This document shows positions 9,838 to 18,371 of a DNA stretch of 64,000 nt, piece by piece. The position numbers and the translations under genes are program-made. Location of the stretch: NCBI GenBank assembly GCA_030447955.1, contig JAUJNY010000004.1, positions 145,518-209,517 of the forward strand, given 5' to 3'. Below the pieces are notes generated by a model. It did no database searches, was not told where the DNA came from, and saw nothing but the letters and a program-made list of their open reading frames with translations. The DNA comes from Jiangellales bacterium (GTDB lineage: Bacteria > Actinomycetota > Actinomycetes > Jiangellales > Jiangellaceae). Numbering within the stretch: position 1 is the first letter of the stretch; each line of letters begins with the position of its first letter.

Positions 9838-11436
9838 ATGACGGCGACTGGCGAGCGCGCCGGCGCGGGTCCGGACCATGCCGGCACCGGTCCCGACCGC
9901 GACTCCGACCGCGACTCCGGCCACGACTCCGGCCACGACTACGACGCGCACGCTGACGATGCGACCCAGGCAGCGCGTATCGCGCGGGCACTTGCCGGGT
10001 CAGTGGGAGCCCCCGTCGTCACCGCGTCAGCGACCCTGGTCGACCACTTCGCCATGGTCCGGCTCGGCGGCTACCCGCCCGCCGCGGCGACGGCGATGCC
10101 CGCGGTCGACCTGGAGGCCGTCCGCGCCGGTCGGCGGCTGGCCGACGGCACGCCGTGGCCGGTGCCGCTGGCCGTACCCGCCCCGCTCGACGACGCGGCG
10201 GCCGTCGTCGTGGAGGACTCCGAGGGCACGCCGCTTGCGTTGGTGCAACCGGCAACAGTGCAGGAGCTGGCCGGCCGGCGCACCGTCAGCGGTCCGGTAC
10301 AGCCGCTGCGGGAGCCCACTGCCGGGGTCTTCGCCGACCTCCGCCGACCGGCTCCCGAGGTGCGCGCGTCGAGACCCCCTGGGCCAGCCGTGGTCACCGC
10401 CGAACCACCCACCGCGACCCTGCTGGAGGCCCTGCGCGGCACAGCCGCGCTGGTGCTGCTCCGCGTCCCGGCCGACGGGTCCGGGGGACGCTTCGACCCG
10501 GCGACGCTGGTGAGGTCGTGGCGGGCCGGGCTCGCCGACGGGGACGCCGGCGGCCCGCCCAGCGCGGCCGCCCCGTCGGGAGCCGCTGCGCTCGTCACGG
10601 TGCCGCTGCCCCACACCGCGGACGTGGTCATCGACACGCTGCTCGACGCCCATGTAGCCGCCTGCTACGGCGCGACGAGCCTACTCGTCGCGCCCGCCGC
10701 GGCGGCGGCCGTACCACCCGGTGAGGCGCCTGTCGACCTCGTGCCCAGCGAAGCGCTCGCGGACGCGGCGGCGGAGGCGCGCATCGGGGACGACCTCGAC
10801 GCCGGTCGCCCCCTGGCCGCCGAACTGGTGCCCGGGCCCGTTGCGGCCGTACTCCGTCGGGCGGTGCCGCCCCGGCCGGAGCGTGGCCTCGTGCTGTTCT
10901 TCACCGGGCTGTCCGGGTCGGGCAAGTCCACGGTGGCGCACGCGGTGGCGACTTGGGTCGAGGAGTCCGGGAGGCGGCGGGTCACCCTGCTCGACGGCGA
11001 CCTGGTGCGCCGCAACCTCTCCGCCGGCTTGGGGTTCACCCCCGAGGATCGCGAGCGCAACATCCGCCGCATCGGCTGGGTGGCTGCCGAAGTGGGCCGG
11101 CACGGCGGGCTCGCGGTCTGCGCCCCCATCGCCCCGTACGCCGCGACCCGCGCCGCGGCGCGTGACATGGCCCGCGCCGCTGGGGCAGGCTTCGTGCTCG
11201 TGCACGTCGCCACTCCCGTCGAGGTCTGCGAGGCCCGCGACCGCAAGGGGCTCTACGCCCGAGCACGCGCCGGACTGTTGCGCGACTTCACCGGCGTCGA
11301 CGCGCCGTACGAGGCTCCGCACGACGCAGAGCTCGTCATCGACACCTCAGCGGCGTCCATCGTGCAGTGTCGTGACGAGGTGCTCGCGCTGCTGGAGCGG
11401 CAAGGCTGGCTTGCCTCCGCGGCAGGGAAGGCATAG
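9838..11436 (+). CDS. cysC: Adenylylsulfate (APS) kinase with an N-terminal relic ATP-sulfurylase domain
   Basis: 532 residues from ATG 9838, preceded by GAGGAGGA at 9822-9829. The C-terminal ~180 residues are a full APS kinase: P-loop GLSGSGKST (about residues 357-365), [10 protein letters not shown], the [14 protein letters not shown] segment and the RKGLYARAR lid. This phosphorylates APS to PAPS. The N-terminal ~340 residues resemble the PUA-like entry domain of ATP sulfurylase ([12 protein letters not shown] at about 98-110), but the catalytic QxRNPxHxxH box is absent. The domain therefore seems non-catalytic and may be regulatory or scaffolding. The real sulfurylase is supplied by CysDN downstream. 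The gene is followed 2 nt later by a permease gene. Confidence 0.88.
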   Translation: MTATGERAGAGPDHAGTGPDRDSDRDSGHDSGHDYDAHADDATQAARIARALAGSVGAPVVTASATLVDHFAMVRLGGYPPAAATAMPAVDLEAVRAGRRLADGTPWPVPLAVPAPLDDAAAVVVEDSEGTPLALVQPATVQELAGRRTVSGPVQPLREPTAGVFADLRRPAPEVRASRPPGPAVVTAEPPTATLLEALRGTAALVLLRVPADGSGGRFDPATLVRSWRAGLADGDAGGPPSAAAPSGAAALVTVPLPHTADVVIDTLLDAHVAACYGATSLLVAPAAAAAVPPGEAPVDLVPSEALADAAAEARIGDDLDAGRPLAAELVPGPVAAVLRRAVPPRPERGLVLFFTGLSGSGKSTVAHAVATWVEESGRRRVTLLDGDLVRRNLSAGLGFTPEDRERNIRRIGWVAAEVGRHGGLAVCAPIAPYAATRAAARDMARAAGAGFVLVHVATPVEVCEARDRKGLYARARAGLLRDFTGVDAPYEAPHDAELVIDTSAASIVQCRDEVLALLERQGWLASAAGKA

Positions 11437-11438
11437 CC

Positions 11439-12512
11439 GTGGACCTGCTCCTGGTGCTGACCGGCTTCTGCGTCGGCGTGGTCGTCGGCCTGACCGGCAT
11501 GGGCGGTGGCGCGCTCATGACGCCGCTGCTCGTGCTGCTCTTCGGCATCCAGCCGCTGGCGGCGATTTCCAGCGACCTCGTCGCCGCGGCGTTCATGAAG
11601 CCGGTGGGCAGCGCCGTGCACATCCGTCGCGGCACCGTCAACTGGTCGCTGGTCCGCTGGCTGTGCGTCGGGTCGATCCCTGGATCGTTCGGCGGTGTAC
11701 TGATCATTCGGGCGGTCAGCGACGTCGCCGACGTGGAGACCCCCGTCAAGATCGCCCTAGGCGTGGCACTGCTCATCGCCGCGACATCCCTCATCATCAA
11801 GGCCTACGTCGACCTGCGCACGGCCGTCCAGCGCCGCCGGGCGGGGCTGCCGGGTCGCCCCGACCAGGACGGCGCCAAGCAGATCAAGGTACGGCGGGTG
11901 CCGACCGTCATCATCGGCGCCCTCGGCGGCGTGGTCGTCGGCCTCACGTCGGTCGGGTCCGGATCGCTGATCATCATCTCGTTGATGCTGGTGTACCGCC
12001 GGCTCACCGCCAGCCAGCTGGTCGGCACCGACCTGGTGCAGGCCGTACCGCTGGTCACCTCCGCCTCGATCGGGCACATCCTCTTCGGGGACTTCCAGTT
12101 CGACCTGGCCCTGTCCCTCGTGCTCGGCAGCCTGCCGGGGGTCTACCTCGGCGCCCGGTTCTCCTCCCGGGCGCCCGACGGCCTCATCCGCCGGGCGCTG
12201 GCCTTTGTCCTGCTGGCGTCCGGGCTCAAGCTCGTCGGCCTGGCGACGCTGCCACTCGGCGTCCTGCTGGCGATCACCCTCGTGGCCGCACCGCTGGTGT
12301 GGATGGCCGCGCGGCGCAACCTCGGCCTGCCGGCGCTCGCACGCACCGAACGGCGCAACGCCGCGAAGGCAACGGAGGGTGCCGGCATAGCCGGCGACGA
12401 GCCAGCCTCGGTGACCGCGACGGTCGAAGGCCCGGCCGCTGCTGTCGGCCCGGCGGCACCGCACCCGACTGGAGACCAGTACGACGAGAGCGAGCGGCGC
12501 CGCGGCAGCTGA
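11439..12512 (+). CDS. TSUP (TauE/SafE, DUF81) family anion permease, probable sulfate or sulfite transporter
   Basis: 357 residues; GTG 11439 sits 2 nt after the APS kinase stop with a GGCAGGGAAGG ribosome site, so the two are coupled. Two repeats of the family pattern are visible: GLTGMGGGALMTPLLV near the N-terminus and GLTSVGSGSLIIISLML about 150 residues later, each followed by TM segments, giving about 8 helices. A cytoplasmic basic tail of about 50 residues (after ARRNLGLPAL) is unusual in length. Family members export or import sulfite, sulfoacetate or sulfate. Its position inside a sulfate-assimilation cluster suggests sulfate uptake, by inference. Confidence 0.85.
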   Translation: MDLLLVLTGFCVGVVVGLTGMGGGALMTPLLVLLFGIQPLAAISSDLVAAAFMKPVGSAVHIRRGTVNWSLVRWLCVGSIPGSFGGVLIIRAVSDVADVETPVKIALGVALLIAATSLIIKAYVDLRTAVQRRRAGLPGRPDQDGAKQIKVRRVPTVIIGALGGVVVGLTSVGSGSLIIISLMLVYRRLTASQLVGTDLVQAVPLVTSASIGHILFGDFQFDLALSLVLGSLPGVYLGARFSSRAPDGLIRRALAFVLLASGLKLVGLATLPLGVLLAITLVAAPLVWMAARRNLGLPALARTERRNAAKATEGAGIAGDEPASVTATVEGPAAAVGPAAPHPTGDQYDESERRRGS

Positions 12513-12611
12513 GGCCGCCGCGCGCCGCAGCCACACTGCCCACCGTGCCGCGGCCACACCGCCCACCATGACCCACTGGCCCGCCAACCCACCATGATCC
12601 ACTGGCCGAAA

Positions 12612-12629
12612 TGGTCGCTGGGGCGACCA
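12612..12629. terminator. Hairpin between convergent permease and cysN genes
   Basis: A perfect 7-bp inverted repeat TGGTCGC-TGGG-GCGACCA lies between the stop codons of the plus-strand permease (12512) and minus-strand cysN (12673). Placement fits a bidirectional terminator, without a T tract, as is common in high-GC genomes. The preceding 12570-12605 stretch holds two near-copies of ACCATGA(C/T)CCACTGGCC. Confidence 0.5.
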
Positions 12630-12672
12630 CCGCGTCACATCGACCAAGCCTGCGGTGGGTCCAGCGGCGGGC

Positions 12673-14031
12673 TCAGGCCCCGCTGACCACCATGCCGGCG
12701 GCGACGGTGCGGTTGCTGGCCTCGTCGATGAGGATGAAGCCTCCGGTAGCCCGGTTGCGGCCGTAGTCGTCGACGAAGAGCGGCTGCTGCGTGCGCATCG
12801 AGATTCGCCCGATCTCGTTGAGCTGGAGTTGACTGGCGCTCTCGTCGCGGTGCAGCGAGTTGACGTCCAGCCGGTACTGCAGGTCCTTGACCACGGCGCG
12901 GGCCTGCCGCGTGGTGTGCTTGACCCGCACCTTCATGCCCGGGCGAAGCTTCGTCTGCTCGTCCATCCAGCAGACGCGGGCCTCGATGTCCTGGGTGACA
13001 TGCGGCTGGTTGTGCGGCCGGCAGATCAGGTCGCCCCGGGAGATGTCGAGCTCGTCCTCCAGGCGTACGACCACCGACATCGGCGGGTACGCCTGCTCCA
13101 CCGGCCCGTCGAAGGTGTCGATGCTCTTGATGCGCGTCGCGAAGCCGGAAGGCAGCACGACGACCTCGTCGCCGGGCTTAAGCACCCCACCGGCGACCTG
13201 ACCGGCGTAGCCCCGGTAGTCGCGGACGTCATGGGACTGCGGGCGCAGCACGTACTGCACCGGGAAGCGCACGTCGGTGAGGTTGCGGTCGGAGGCCACG
13301 TGCACGTTCTCCAGGTAATGCACCAGGGACGAGCCGTCGTACCAGGGCATGTGCGCCGAGCGTTGGACGATGTTGTCACCGTGCAGCGCGGAGATCGGGA
13401 TGACCGTGAGGTCGGGGATCTCGAGCTTGGTCGCGAAGGCCGTGAACTCCTCGTACAGCTCCTCGTAGCGGGCCTGCGACCAGTCGACCAGGTCCATCTT
13501 GTTGACCGCGAGCACCAGGTGCGGGACGCGCAACAGCGTGACGAGGAAGGCATGCCGACGGCTCTGCTCGACCAGCCCCTTGCGGGCGTCGACCAGCACG
13601 ATCGCGAGGTCGGCGGTCGAGGCGCCGGTGACCATGTTGCGGGTGTACTGGATGTGGCCGGGCGTGTCGGCGATGACGAACTTGCGCCGTGGGGTGGCGA
13701 AATAGCGGTACGCGACGTCGATCGTGATGCCCTGCTCGCGCTCCGCGCGCAGGCCGTCGGTGAGCAGCGCCAGGTTGGTGTACTCGTCACCCATGCGCCG
13801 GCTGGTCTCCTCGACCGCGGACAGCTGGTCCTCGAAGATCGCCTTGGAGTCGTACAGCAGCCGGCCGATCAGGGTGCTCTTGCCGTCGTCGACCGAGCCC
13901 GCCGTGGCAAAGCGGAGCATGTCGATGTTGCGCAGGGTCGTCGTCGCCGCGGACGTCATCGCCGGCGTGGAGGCGGGCGGCGGATCTTCGACCGGGTTGG
14001 TGGTAGAGGTGCTGGTGGGGGTGCCGGACAT
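12673..14031 (-). CDS. cysN: Sulfate adenylyltransferase GTPase subunit CysN
   Basis: 452 residues from ATG 14031, two bases after the cysD stop, with a GAGGGG ribosome site inside the end of cysD. EF-Tu-like GTPase motifs are intact: GSVDDGKS (residues 45-52), DTPGH (122-126) and NKMD (about 175). Two beta-barrel domains follow. The protein is close to the usual bacterial CysN length of ~420-480 and has no fused CysC domain; that activity is encoded separately at 9838. Together with CysD it drives ATP + sulfate to APS using GTP hydrolysis. A Pro/Thr-rich stretch of about 25 residues precedes the conserved part, so an internal ATG (residue 25) is an alternative start. Confidence 0.96.
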   Translation of the reverse strand: MSGTPTSTSTTNPVEDPPPASTPAMTSAATTTLRNIDMLRFATAGSVDDGKSTLIGRLLYDSKAIFEDQLSAVEETSRRMGDEYTNLALLTDGLRAEREQGITIDVAYRYFATPRRKFVIADTPGHIQYTRNMVTGASTADLAIVLVDARKGLVEQSRRHAFLVTLLRVPHLVLAVNKMDLVDWSQARYEELYEEFTAFATKLEIPDLTVIPISALHGDNIVQRSAHMPWYDGSSLVHYLENVHVASDRNLTDVRFPVQYVLRPQSHDVRDYRGYAGQVAGGVLKPGDEVVVLPSGFATRIKSIDTFDGPVEQAYPPMSVVVRLEDELDISRGDLICRPHNQPHVTQDIEARVCWMDEQTKLRPGMKVRVKHTTRQARAVVKDLQYRLDVNSLHRDESASQLQLNEIGRISMRTQQPLFVDDYGRNRATGGFILIDEASNRTVAAGMVVSGA

Positions 14032-14033
14032 GG

Positions 14034-14945
14034 TCAGAAATACCCCTCGCGCTTGCGGTCCTCCATGGCAGCCTCGCTCACCTTGTCGTCGCCGCGGGTC
14101 GCGCCGCGCTCGGTGACGCGGGTGGCGGCGACCTCGGCGACGACCTTGGCGACGGTGTCGGCGTCGGACTCGACGGCCGCCGTCAGCGTGGCGTCGCCCA
14201 CCGTGCGGTAGCGCACGACCGCGGTGAGCGTCGGCTCGCCCTTCTTCGGCTGGCAGTGCTCGTTCACCGCGTACAGCATCCCGTCCCGCTGAAAGACCTC
14301 TCGCTCGTGCGCCAGGTAGATGGATGGCAGCGCAACGCCGTGCCCCTCGATGTAGGACCAGATGTCGAGCTCGGTCCAGTTGGACAGCGGGAAGACGCGG
14401 ATGCTCTCGCCCGGGAACACCCGCCCGTTGTAGAGGCTCCACAACTCGGGCCGCTGGTTCTTGGGGTCCCACTGGCCGAACTCGTCGCGGAAGGAGAAGA
14501 CCCGCTCCTTGGCACGCGCTCGCTCCTCGTCCCGCCGAGCGCCGCCGAAGAGGCAGTCGAAGCGGTGTTTCTCGGCCGCCTCGAGCAGGACCGGGGTCTG
14601 GATCCGGTTGCGTGAACCGTTGGGCTCCTCGCGGACCAAGCCCCGGTCGATCGCGTCCTGGACGGAGGCGACGATGAGCTGGACGCCCAGCTCACGCACC
14701 AGCCGGTCACGGAACTCCAGGACCTCGGGGAAGTTCTGCCCGGTGTCCACGTGCATGACCGGGAACGGGATCCGCGCCGGCCAAAAGGCCTTGCGCGCGA
14801 GGTGCAGCATCACGATGGAGTCCTTGCCGCCGGAGAACAGCAGGCACGGCCGTTCCATCTCGGCCACGACTTCGCGCATGATGTGGATGGACTCGGCTTC
14901 CAGCGAGTCCAGCTGGGACAGTCGGTAGTCCCCGCCGTCTGCCAT
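14034..14945 (-). CDS. cysD: Sulfate adenylyltransferase small subunit CysD
   Basis: 303 residues from ATG 14945, with a strong GGAGGAGGGA site about 9 nt upstream; an in-frame upstream extension is basic and not conserved. PP-loop SGGKDS at residues 38-43 binds ATP. Further family landmarks are MHVDTGQNFPEV, FGGARRDEE and FPLSNWTELDIW. It forms the catalytic subunit of the CysDN sulfurylase, and the two genes are separated by 2 nt. A possible promoter on the minus strand lies near 15063 (CGTTATCG). The leader of about 115 nt carries no obvious Cys-codon leader peptide. Confidence 0.97.
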   Translation of the reverse strand: MADGGDYRLSQLDSLEAESIHIMREVVAEMERPCLLFSGGKDSIVMLHLARKAFWPARIPFPVMHVDTGQNFPEVLEFRDRLVRELGVQLIVASVQDAIDRGLVREEPNGSRNRIQTPVLLEAAEKHRFDCLFGGARRDEERARAKERVFSFRDEFGQWDPKNQRPELWSLYNGRVFPGESIRVFPLSNWTELDIWSYIEGHGVALPSIYLAHEREVFQRDGMLYAVNEHCQPKKGEPTLTAVVRYRTVGDATLTAAVESDADTVAKVVAEVAATRVTERGATRGDDKVSEAAMEDRKREGYF

Positions 14946-15188
14946 GCGGGTGATTCCCTCCTCCCCGGGCAGGGGGCGCGATCGAACGGTCGGGTGCGAC
15001 CTGACGGGCGTCTTGCGCCGTCGCCGACCGACACTGGACGGTTCCAACGGCACGTGTGGGCCTCCACGATAACGGGTGCCTGCGGCCGATCCCGGTCAGT
15101 TGCGGCTATCGACCACGCCAGTTGCCGGGGGGAGTGTGGACGCTGCCGCGCGCCGGCCGGCGAGCCTCCAGGGCCACGGGGAGTGACC

Positions 15189-15542
15189 TCAGCTGCCGTA
15201 CCAGTCGCGGCCAGCGGGGTCGCGTGGGCTGTACGGGCCTACCCCGAGTGCGCTGAGCACCCGGCCGACCAGGTAGGCGCTTAGCACAGCGACGCCGACG
15301 CCGAACGAGACGTCGGCCAGGATCACCAACGCGGCGACCGTGGCGCGCTCGGTGGGCACACCGGACACCAAGGCCCAGGTGATCACCCCCCACAGGGCCC
15401 AGGCGCAGCAGACCGCCGGCAGCAGCCTGAGTCTCTTGAGCGGGTCTGGGACCGCCGGGAAGCCGACGCTCCAGGAGAGGCCTGGGACATGCGGTGAAAC
15501 CTCCTCGAGCGCCACCAGCACGCGCGTTCTCAACCTAGCCAC
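15189..15542 (-). CDS. Small two-helix membrane protein, unknown function
   Basis: About 117 residues. Two predicted TM segments are readable (LLPAVCCAWALWGVITWALV and a second, VAALVILADVSFGVGVAVLS), with a short charged tail ending in DWYGS. The start is uncertain: GTG at 15542 is chosen because the open frame further upstream overlaps cysQ without a ribosome site; GTG 15521 or 15515 are alternatives. It lies between cysQ and cysD on the same strand, so it may be co-transcribed with the sulfur genes. No family recognised. Confidence 0.55.
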   Translation of the reverse strand: MARLRTRVLVALEEVSPHVPGLSWSVGFPAVPDPLKRLRLLPAVCCAWALWGVITWALVSGVPTERATVAALVILADVSFGVGVAVLSAYLVGRVLSALGVGPYSPRDPAGRDWYGS

Positions 15543-15592
15543 TCCCGCCCACTGAGGTCGAGGTCCTAGTGCCGGGGCGGGAGGTGAGGGCT

Positions 15593-16399
15593 TTACGGCT
15601 GCGGGGTCCACCCGGAGGCACGTACGGCGGCCAGCGCCTCCTCCGCGAGTTCGGGCCGGGAGATCAGCAGGTCAGGCAGCCGTGGGTCCGGGCGGTTGTA
15701 GCGCAGCGGGCTGCCGTCGAGCCGGCTGGCGTGCAACCCGGCGGCGAGGGCGACGGCGACGGGAGCCGCGGAGTCCCACTCGTACTGCCCGCCGGCGTGG
15801 ACGTACGCGTCCACCTCGCCGAGCAGGACCGCCGACACCTTGTACCCTGCGGAGCCCAGCGGGACCAGCCGGGCGTTCAGCTGCTTGGCCACGACGTCGG
15901 CGACCTCGGGGGCCCGGGTCCGGCTCACCGCCACCCGCCAAGGTCCCTCCGCGACTCGCGGGCTTGGCTGCGTCCGGCCCGCGGTCAGCACCTCACGCAG
16001 CCCGGGCAGCGCGACGGATCCGGTGACCAGCTCGCCGTCCTCACCGCGGCGCTCCCACAGCGCCACGTGGACGGCGAAGTCGACACGGTCCGGCTCGGAA
16101 AACTCCCGCGTCCCGTCCAGCGGGTCGACGATCCACACCCGGCCGGCATGGAGCCGGGCGGGGTCGTCGGCGCCCTCCTCGCTGAGGACAGCGTCGTCCG
16201 GCCGGGCGCTCGCCAGTGCGTCGACGATGATGTCGTGGGCCGCGCGGTCGCCGGCGTCCTTGAGCGCGGCCGGGTCGACATGGCCCATGGCTTCGCGGAG
16301 GTCGATCAGCGCCGAGGCGGCGCGACCGGCCAGGGCGGCGGTGAGGTCCGCGTCGTCCAGCGTCGCGACGATGGGGGGCAGGTCAGCCGGCGTGGTCAT
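15593..16399 (-). CDS. cysQ: 3'(2'),5'-bisphosphate nucleotidase CysQ-like (inositol monophosphatase family)
   Basis: 268 residues from ATG 16399. The Li+-sensitive Mg-dependent phosphatase signature is complete: SEE (73-75), DPLDGT (92-97) and the C-terminal GGQYEWDSAAP box. The expected substrate is PAP, the by-product of PAPS use; some actinobacterial relatives also hydrolyse inositol or fructose phosphates. Proximity to cysD, cysN and the APS kinase supports the PAP role. It would also protect the cell when the sulfotransferase at 38898 consumes PAPS. A GTG five codons upstream (16414) is an alternative start; no clear ribosome site favours either. Confidence 0.87.
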   Translation of the reverse strand: MTTPADLPPIVATLDDADLTAALAGRAASALIDLREAMGHVDPAALKDAGDRAAHDIIVDALASARPDDAVLSEEGADDPARLHAGRVWIVDPLDGTREFSEPDRVDFAVHVALWERRGEDGELVTGSVALPGLREVLTAGRTQPSPRVAEGPWRVAVSRTRAPEVADVVAKQLNARLVPLGSAGYKVSAVLLGEVDAYVHAGGQYEWDSAAPVAVALAAGLHASRLDGSPLRYNRPDPRLPDLLISRPELAEEALAAVRASGWTPQP

Positions 16400-16429
16400 G
16401 AGCAATTCGACCACGGCCGCGCGCGGCGG

Positions 16430-16850
16430 TGACGCGCGGTGTGGGTCCGCAACGCGACGTGGCGGGCGTGGTCGACGGTCTCAAGCCCTGCCAGGGGGAG
16501 GACTGGTACTGGTTCGACGCTGGCCACGTGCCGTTTATCATCGCCCCGGAGCCGTTCCCCGGGGGGGGCGGGATTGGCGGCTCGGCGCCAAGGAGCTCAT
16601 GGCCGCCGCGCAGTCCGACCCGGACATCTTCTTCGTCGTCTCCGCCGCGCACCGAGCGGCGTACTCCAGCAACGGCTTCAACCCCGCGTACCGCCGAGCA
16701 ATGAACGCCTCCGGTGAGCTGTTCTCCAAGTACGTCCTGGCGCTCAACGCTGCGCATGGTCTGCGGCTCGGACTCGACGCCGAAGGAGTAGCCGTGCACG
16801 CCCGGCGAGACGATGCATCGGGTGCGCATCAGGGCCGACTGACCCGGCCG
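16430..16850 (+). pseudogene. Relic of a secreted metallophosphoesterase, frameshifted and truncated
   Basis: Two adjacent stretches in different frames read like one metallophosphoesterase. Frame 1 around 16450-16570 gives DWYWFDAGHVPFIIAPEPFPG. Frame 3 around 16575-16780 gives DIFFVVSAAHRAAYSSNGF followed by FSKYVLALNAAHG. Intact relatives read WSFDYGxVHFI, then GHRPAYS, then KYVLxLNGHSHxYER. Here the GHR and GHSH metal-binding histidines are mutated or gone, there is no start codon or signal peptide, and the frame changes next to an eight-G run at 16560-16567. Either decayed, or partly a sequencing error at the G run; the mutated ligands favour decay. Confidence 0.5.
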
Positions 16851-16872
16851 CGACAGCAGCAGCGGCTTCCGC

Positions 16873-17481
16873 TCAGCGGTGATGTCGGTTCTGCGCCTGC
16901 TCAAGGCCCATCAGCACGAGGTCCTCGACGGCGTCGGCGGCACTGACGAGGTGCAGCTCCAGTTCCTTGCGCTCGGCGGGCGAGAAGTCGCGCAGGACGT
17001 AGTCGGCGGGGTCCATGCGGCCGGGCGGGCGCCCGATTCCAATCCGCACCCGGTGGAACTCCCCGCTGCCCAGCGACTGACGTACCGAACGCAACCCGTT
17101 GTGCCCGTTGTCCCCGCCTCCGAGCTTGATCCGCAGGGAGCCGTAGGGCAGGTCGAGCTCGTCGTGGACGATCACGAGGCGGTGGAGGTCGATCCCGTAG
17201 AAGTCGCGCAGGCTCGCGACCGGACCACCTGAGTCGTTCATGTACGAACGCGGCTTGGCCAGCACGACGCGGACGCCGGGTGGGGTGGCGAAGCGAGCCT
17301 CGAGCACATCGGATCGAGCTCGCCGGTGGGAGCGAAACGACCCGTCGGCGCGCCTCGCCAGCACGTCCGCTACCAGTTGACCGACGTTGTGCCGGTGCCC
17401 GGCGTACGCCGGCCCGGGATTGCCGAGGCCCACGACGAGCCACGCGCCGGCGGTCGCGTCGCCAGCCGGATCAGCGCTCAT
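16873..17481 (-). CDS. pth: Peptidyl-tRNA hydrolase
   Basis: 202 residues from ATG 17481. All Pth landmarks are present: [17 protein letters not shown] with the Asn and the catalytic His, [16 protein letters not shown] with the catalytic Asp, and the [12 protein letters not shown] loop. Cleaves peptides from peptidyl-tRNA released prematurely from ribosomes. It lies 33 bp after the L25 gene, the usual rplY/ctc-pth pairing. Confidence 0.97.
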   Translation of the reverse strand: MSADPAGDATAGAWLVVGLGNPGPAYAGHRHNVGQLVADVLARRADGSFRSHRRARSDVLEARFATPPGVRVVLAKPRSYMNDSGGPVASLRDFYGIDLHRLVIVHDELDLPYGSLRIKLGGGDNGHNGLRSVRQSLGSGEFHRVRIGIGRPPGRMDPADYVLRDFSPAERKELELHLVSAADAVEDLVLMGLEQAQNRHHR

Positions 17482-17514
17482 GGCCGCGCAGGCCGCCGCA
17501 GTAAGGCCGGCAGC

Positions 17515-18216
17515 TCAGCTCCCGGACGCCTCGTCCTGTCCCGCAGCGTCGCCCGGCTCCCCGGCCGCGGAGCCCTCGACAGCGTCGCCGTCCTCCGCGG
17601 TCTCCGCCTGCGGGGCGTCGCGCTCGATTCCCGCGTCCGCCTCGGCGGCGGCCAGCTCGGCCTCCAGCTCCTCGGGGGACGGGGCCGCGCTGATTCCGAC
17701 GACGAGCGCGTCGGGCTCCATCTGCAGCACGACACCGGCGGGCAGCGGCACGTCGCCGGCCTGCACCTGGCTGCCCGGCTCCAGGCCCTCGATCGACACC
17801 TCCAGCCGCTCGGGGATGTGGGTGGCCTCCGACTCGACCCGCAGCGTGGAGTGCTCATGGGTCACGAGCGCGCCCGGCGCCGCCTCACCCTGGACCAGCA
17901 CCGGCACGTCCACGATGACCTTCTCGCCGCGCCGCACCGCCAGCAGGTCGACGTGCTCGATGAACCCCTTGACCGGGTCGCGCTGGACGTGCTTGGGGAT
18001 CGCCAGTTCGGTGCCGCCGCCGTCGATGTCGAGGTTGAGCAGGGCGTTGGCGGTCCGCAACGCCAGCATCGTGTCGTGGCCGGGGAGGCTGATGTGGACC
18101 GGGTCCTTGCCGTGCCCGTACAGCACCGCGGGCACCCGGTCGGCGCGGCGGATGCGCCGCGCGGGCCCCTTGCCGAACTCGGTCCGGAGTTCGGCGGCGA
18201 TCTTGAGCTCGGCCAT
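17515..18216 (-). CDS. rplY: 50S ribosomal protein L25/general stress protein Ctc
   Basis: 233 residues from ATG 18216. The N-terminal ~95 residues are the 5S rRNA-binding L25 domain (RTEFGKGPARRIRRADRVPAVLYG). It is followed by the TL5/Ctc C-terminal beta domain and an acidic Ala/Glu/Asp-rich tail of about 50 residues, as in other actinobacterial Ctc proteins. Located 33 bp upstream of pth and probably co-transcribed with it. The 155-bp gap to prs (18217-18371) contains no gene. Confidence 0.96.
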   Translation of the reverse strand: MAELKIAAELRTEFGKGPARRIRRADRVPAVLYGHGKDPVHISLPGHDTMLALRTANALLNLDIDGGGTELAIPKHVQRDPVKGFIEHVDLLAVRRGEKVIVDVPVLVQGEAAPGALVTHEHSTLRVESEATHIPERLEVSIEGLEPGSQVQAGDVPLPAGVVLQMEPDALVVGISAAPSPEELEAELAAAEADAGIERDAPQAETAEDGDAVEGSAAGEPGDAAGQDEASGS

Positions 18217-18371
18217 CGGGGCTCCTCGGCTGGCGGGTCTGGTGGCGCGCTAGGACCCCGGTGTCGCGCGTCGGCCGTACACCGCGTCGATCACGGCGCC
18301 GGTGACGGCGTCCTCGCCGAGGCAACCCCGGGAGTCTAGCCGCGGGCGCATACGGCGCGAAAACGTCGGGA

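Noticed and set aside
9611-9991. N-terminal extension of mfd by 127 codons
   Set aside because: The extension is a low-complexity Arg/Gly/Ser stretch, with the APS kinase promoter region antisense to it; ATG 9610 fits the family length.
12655-14211. 518-codon plus-strand frame opposite cysN
   Set aside because: Antisense shadow; Val/Asp/Arg repeats with no family features.
14946-15188. Cys-codon leader peptide attenuator upstream of cysD
   Set aside because: The leader was read on the minus strand; no short ORF with consecutive Cys codons was found.
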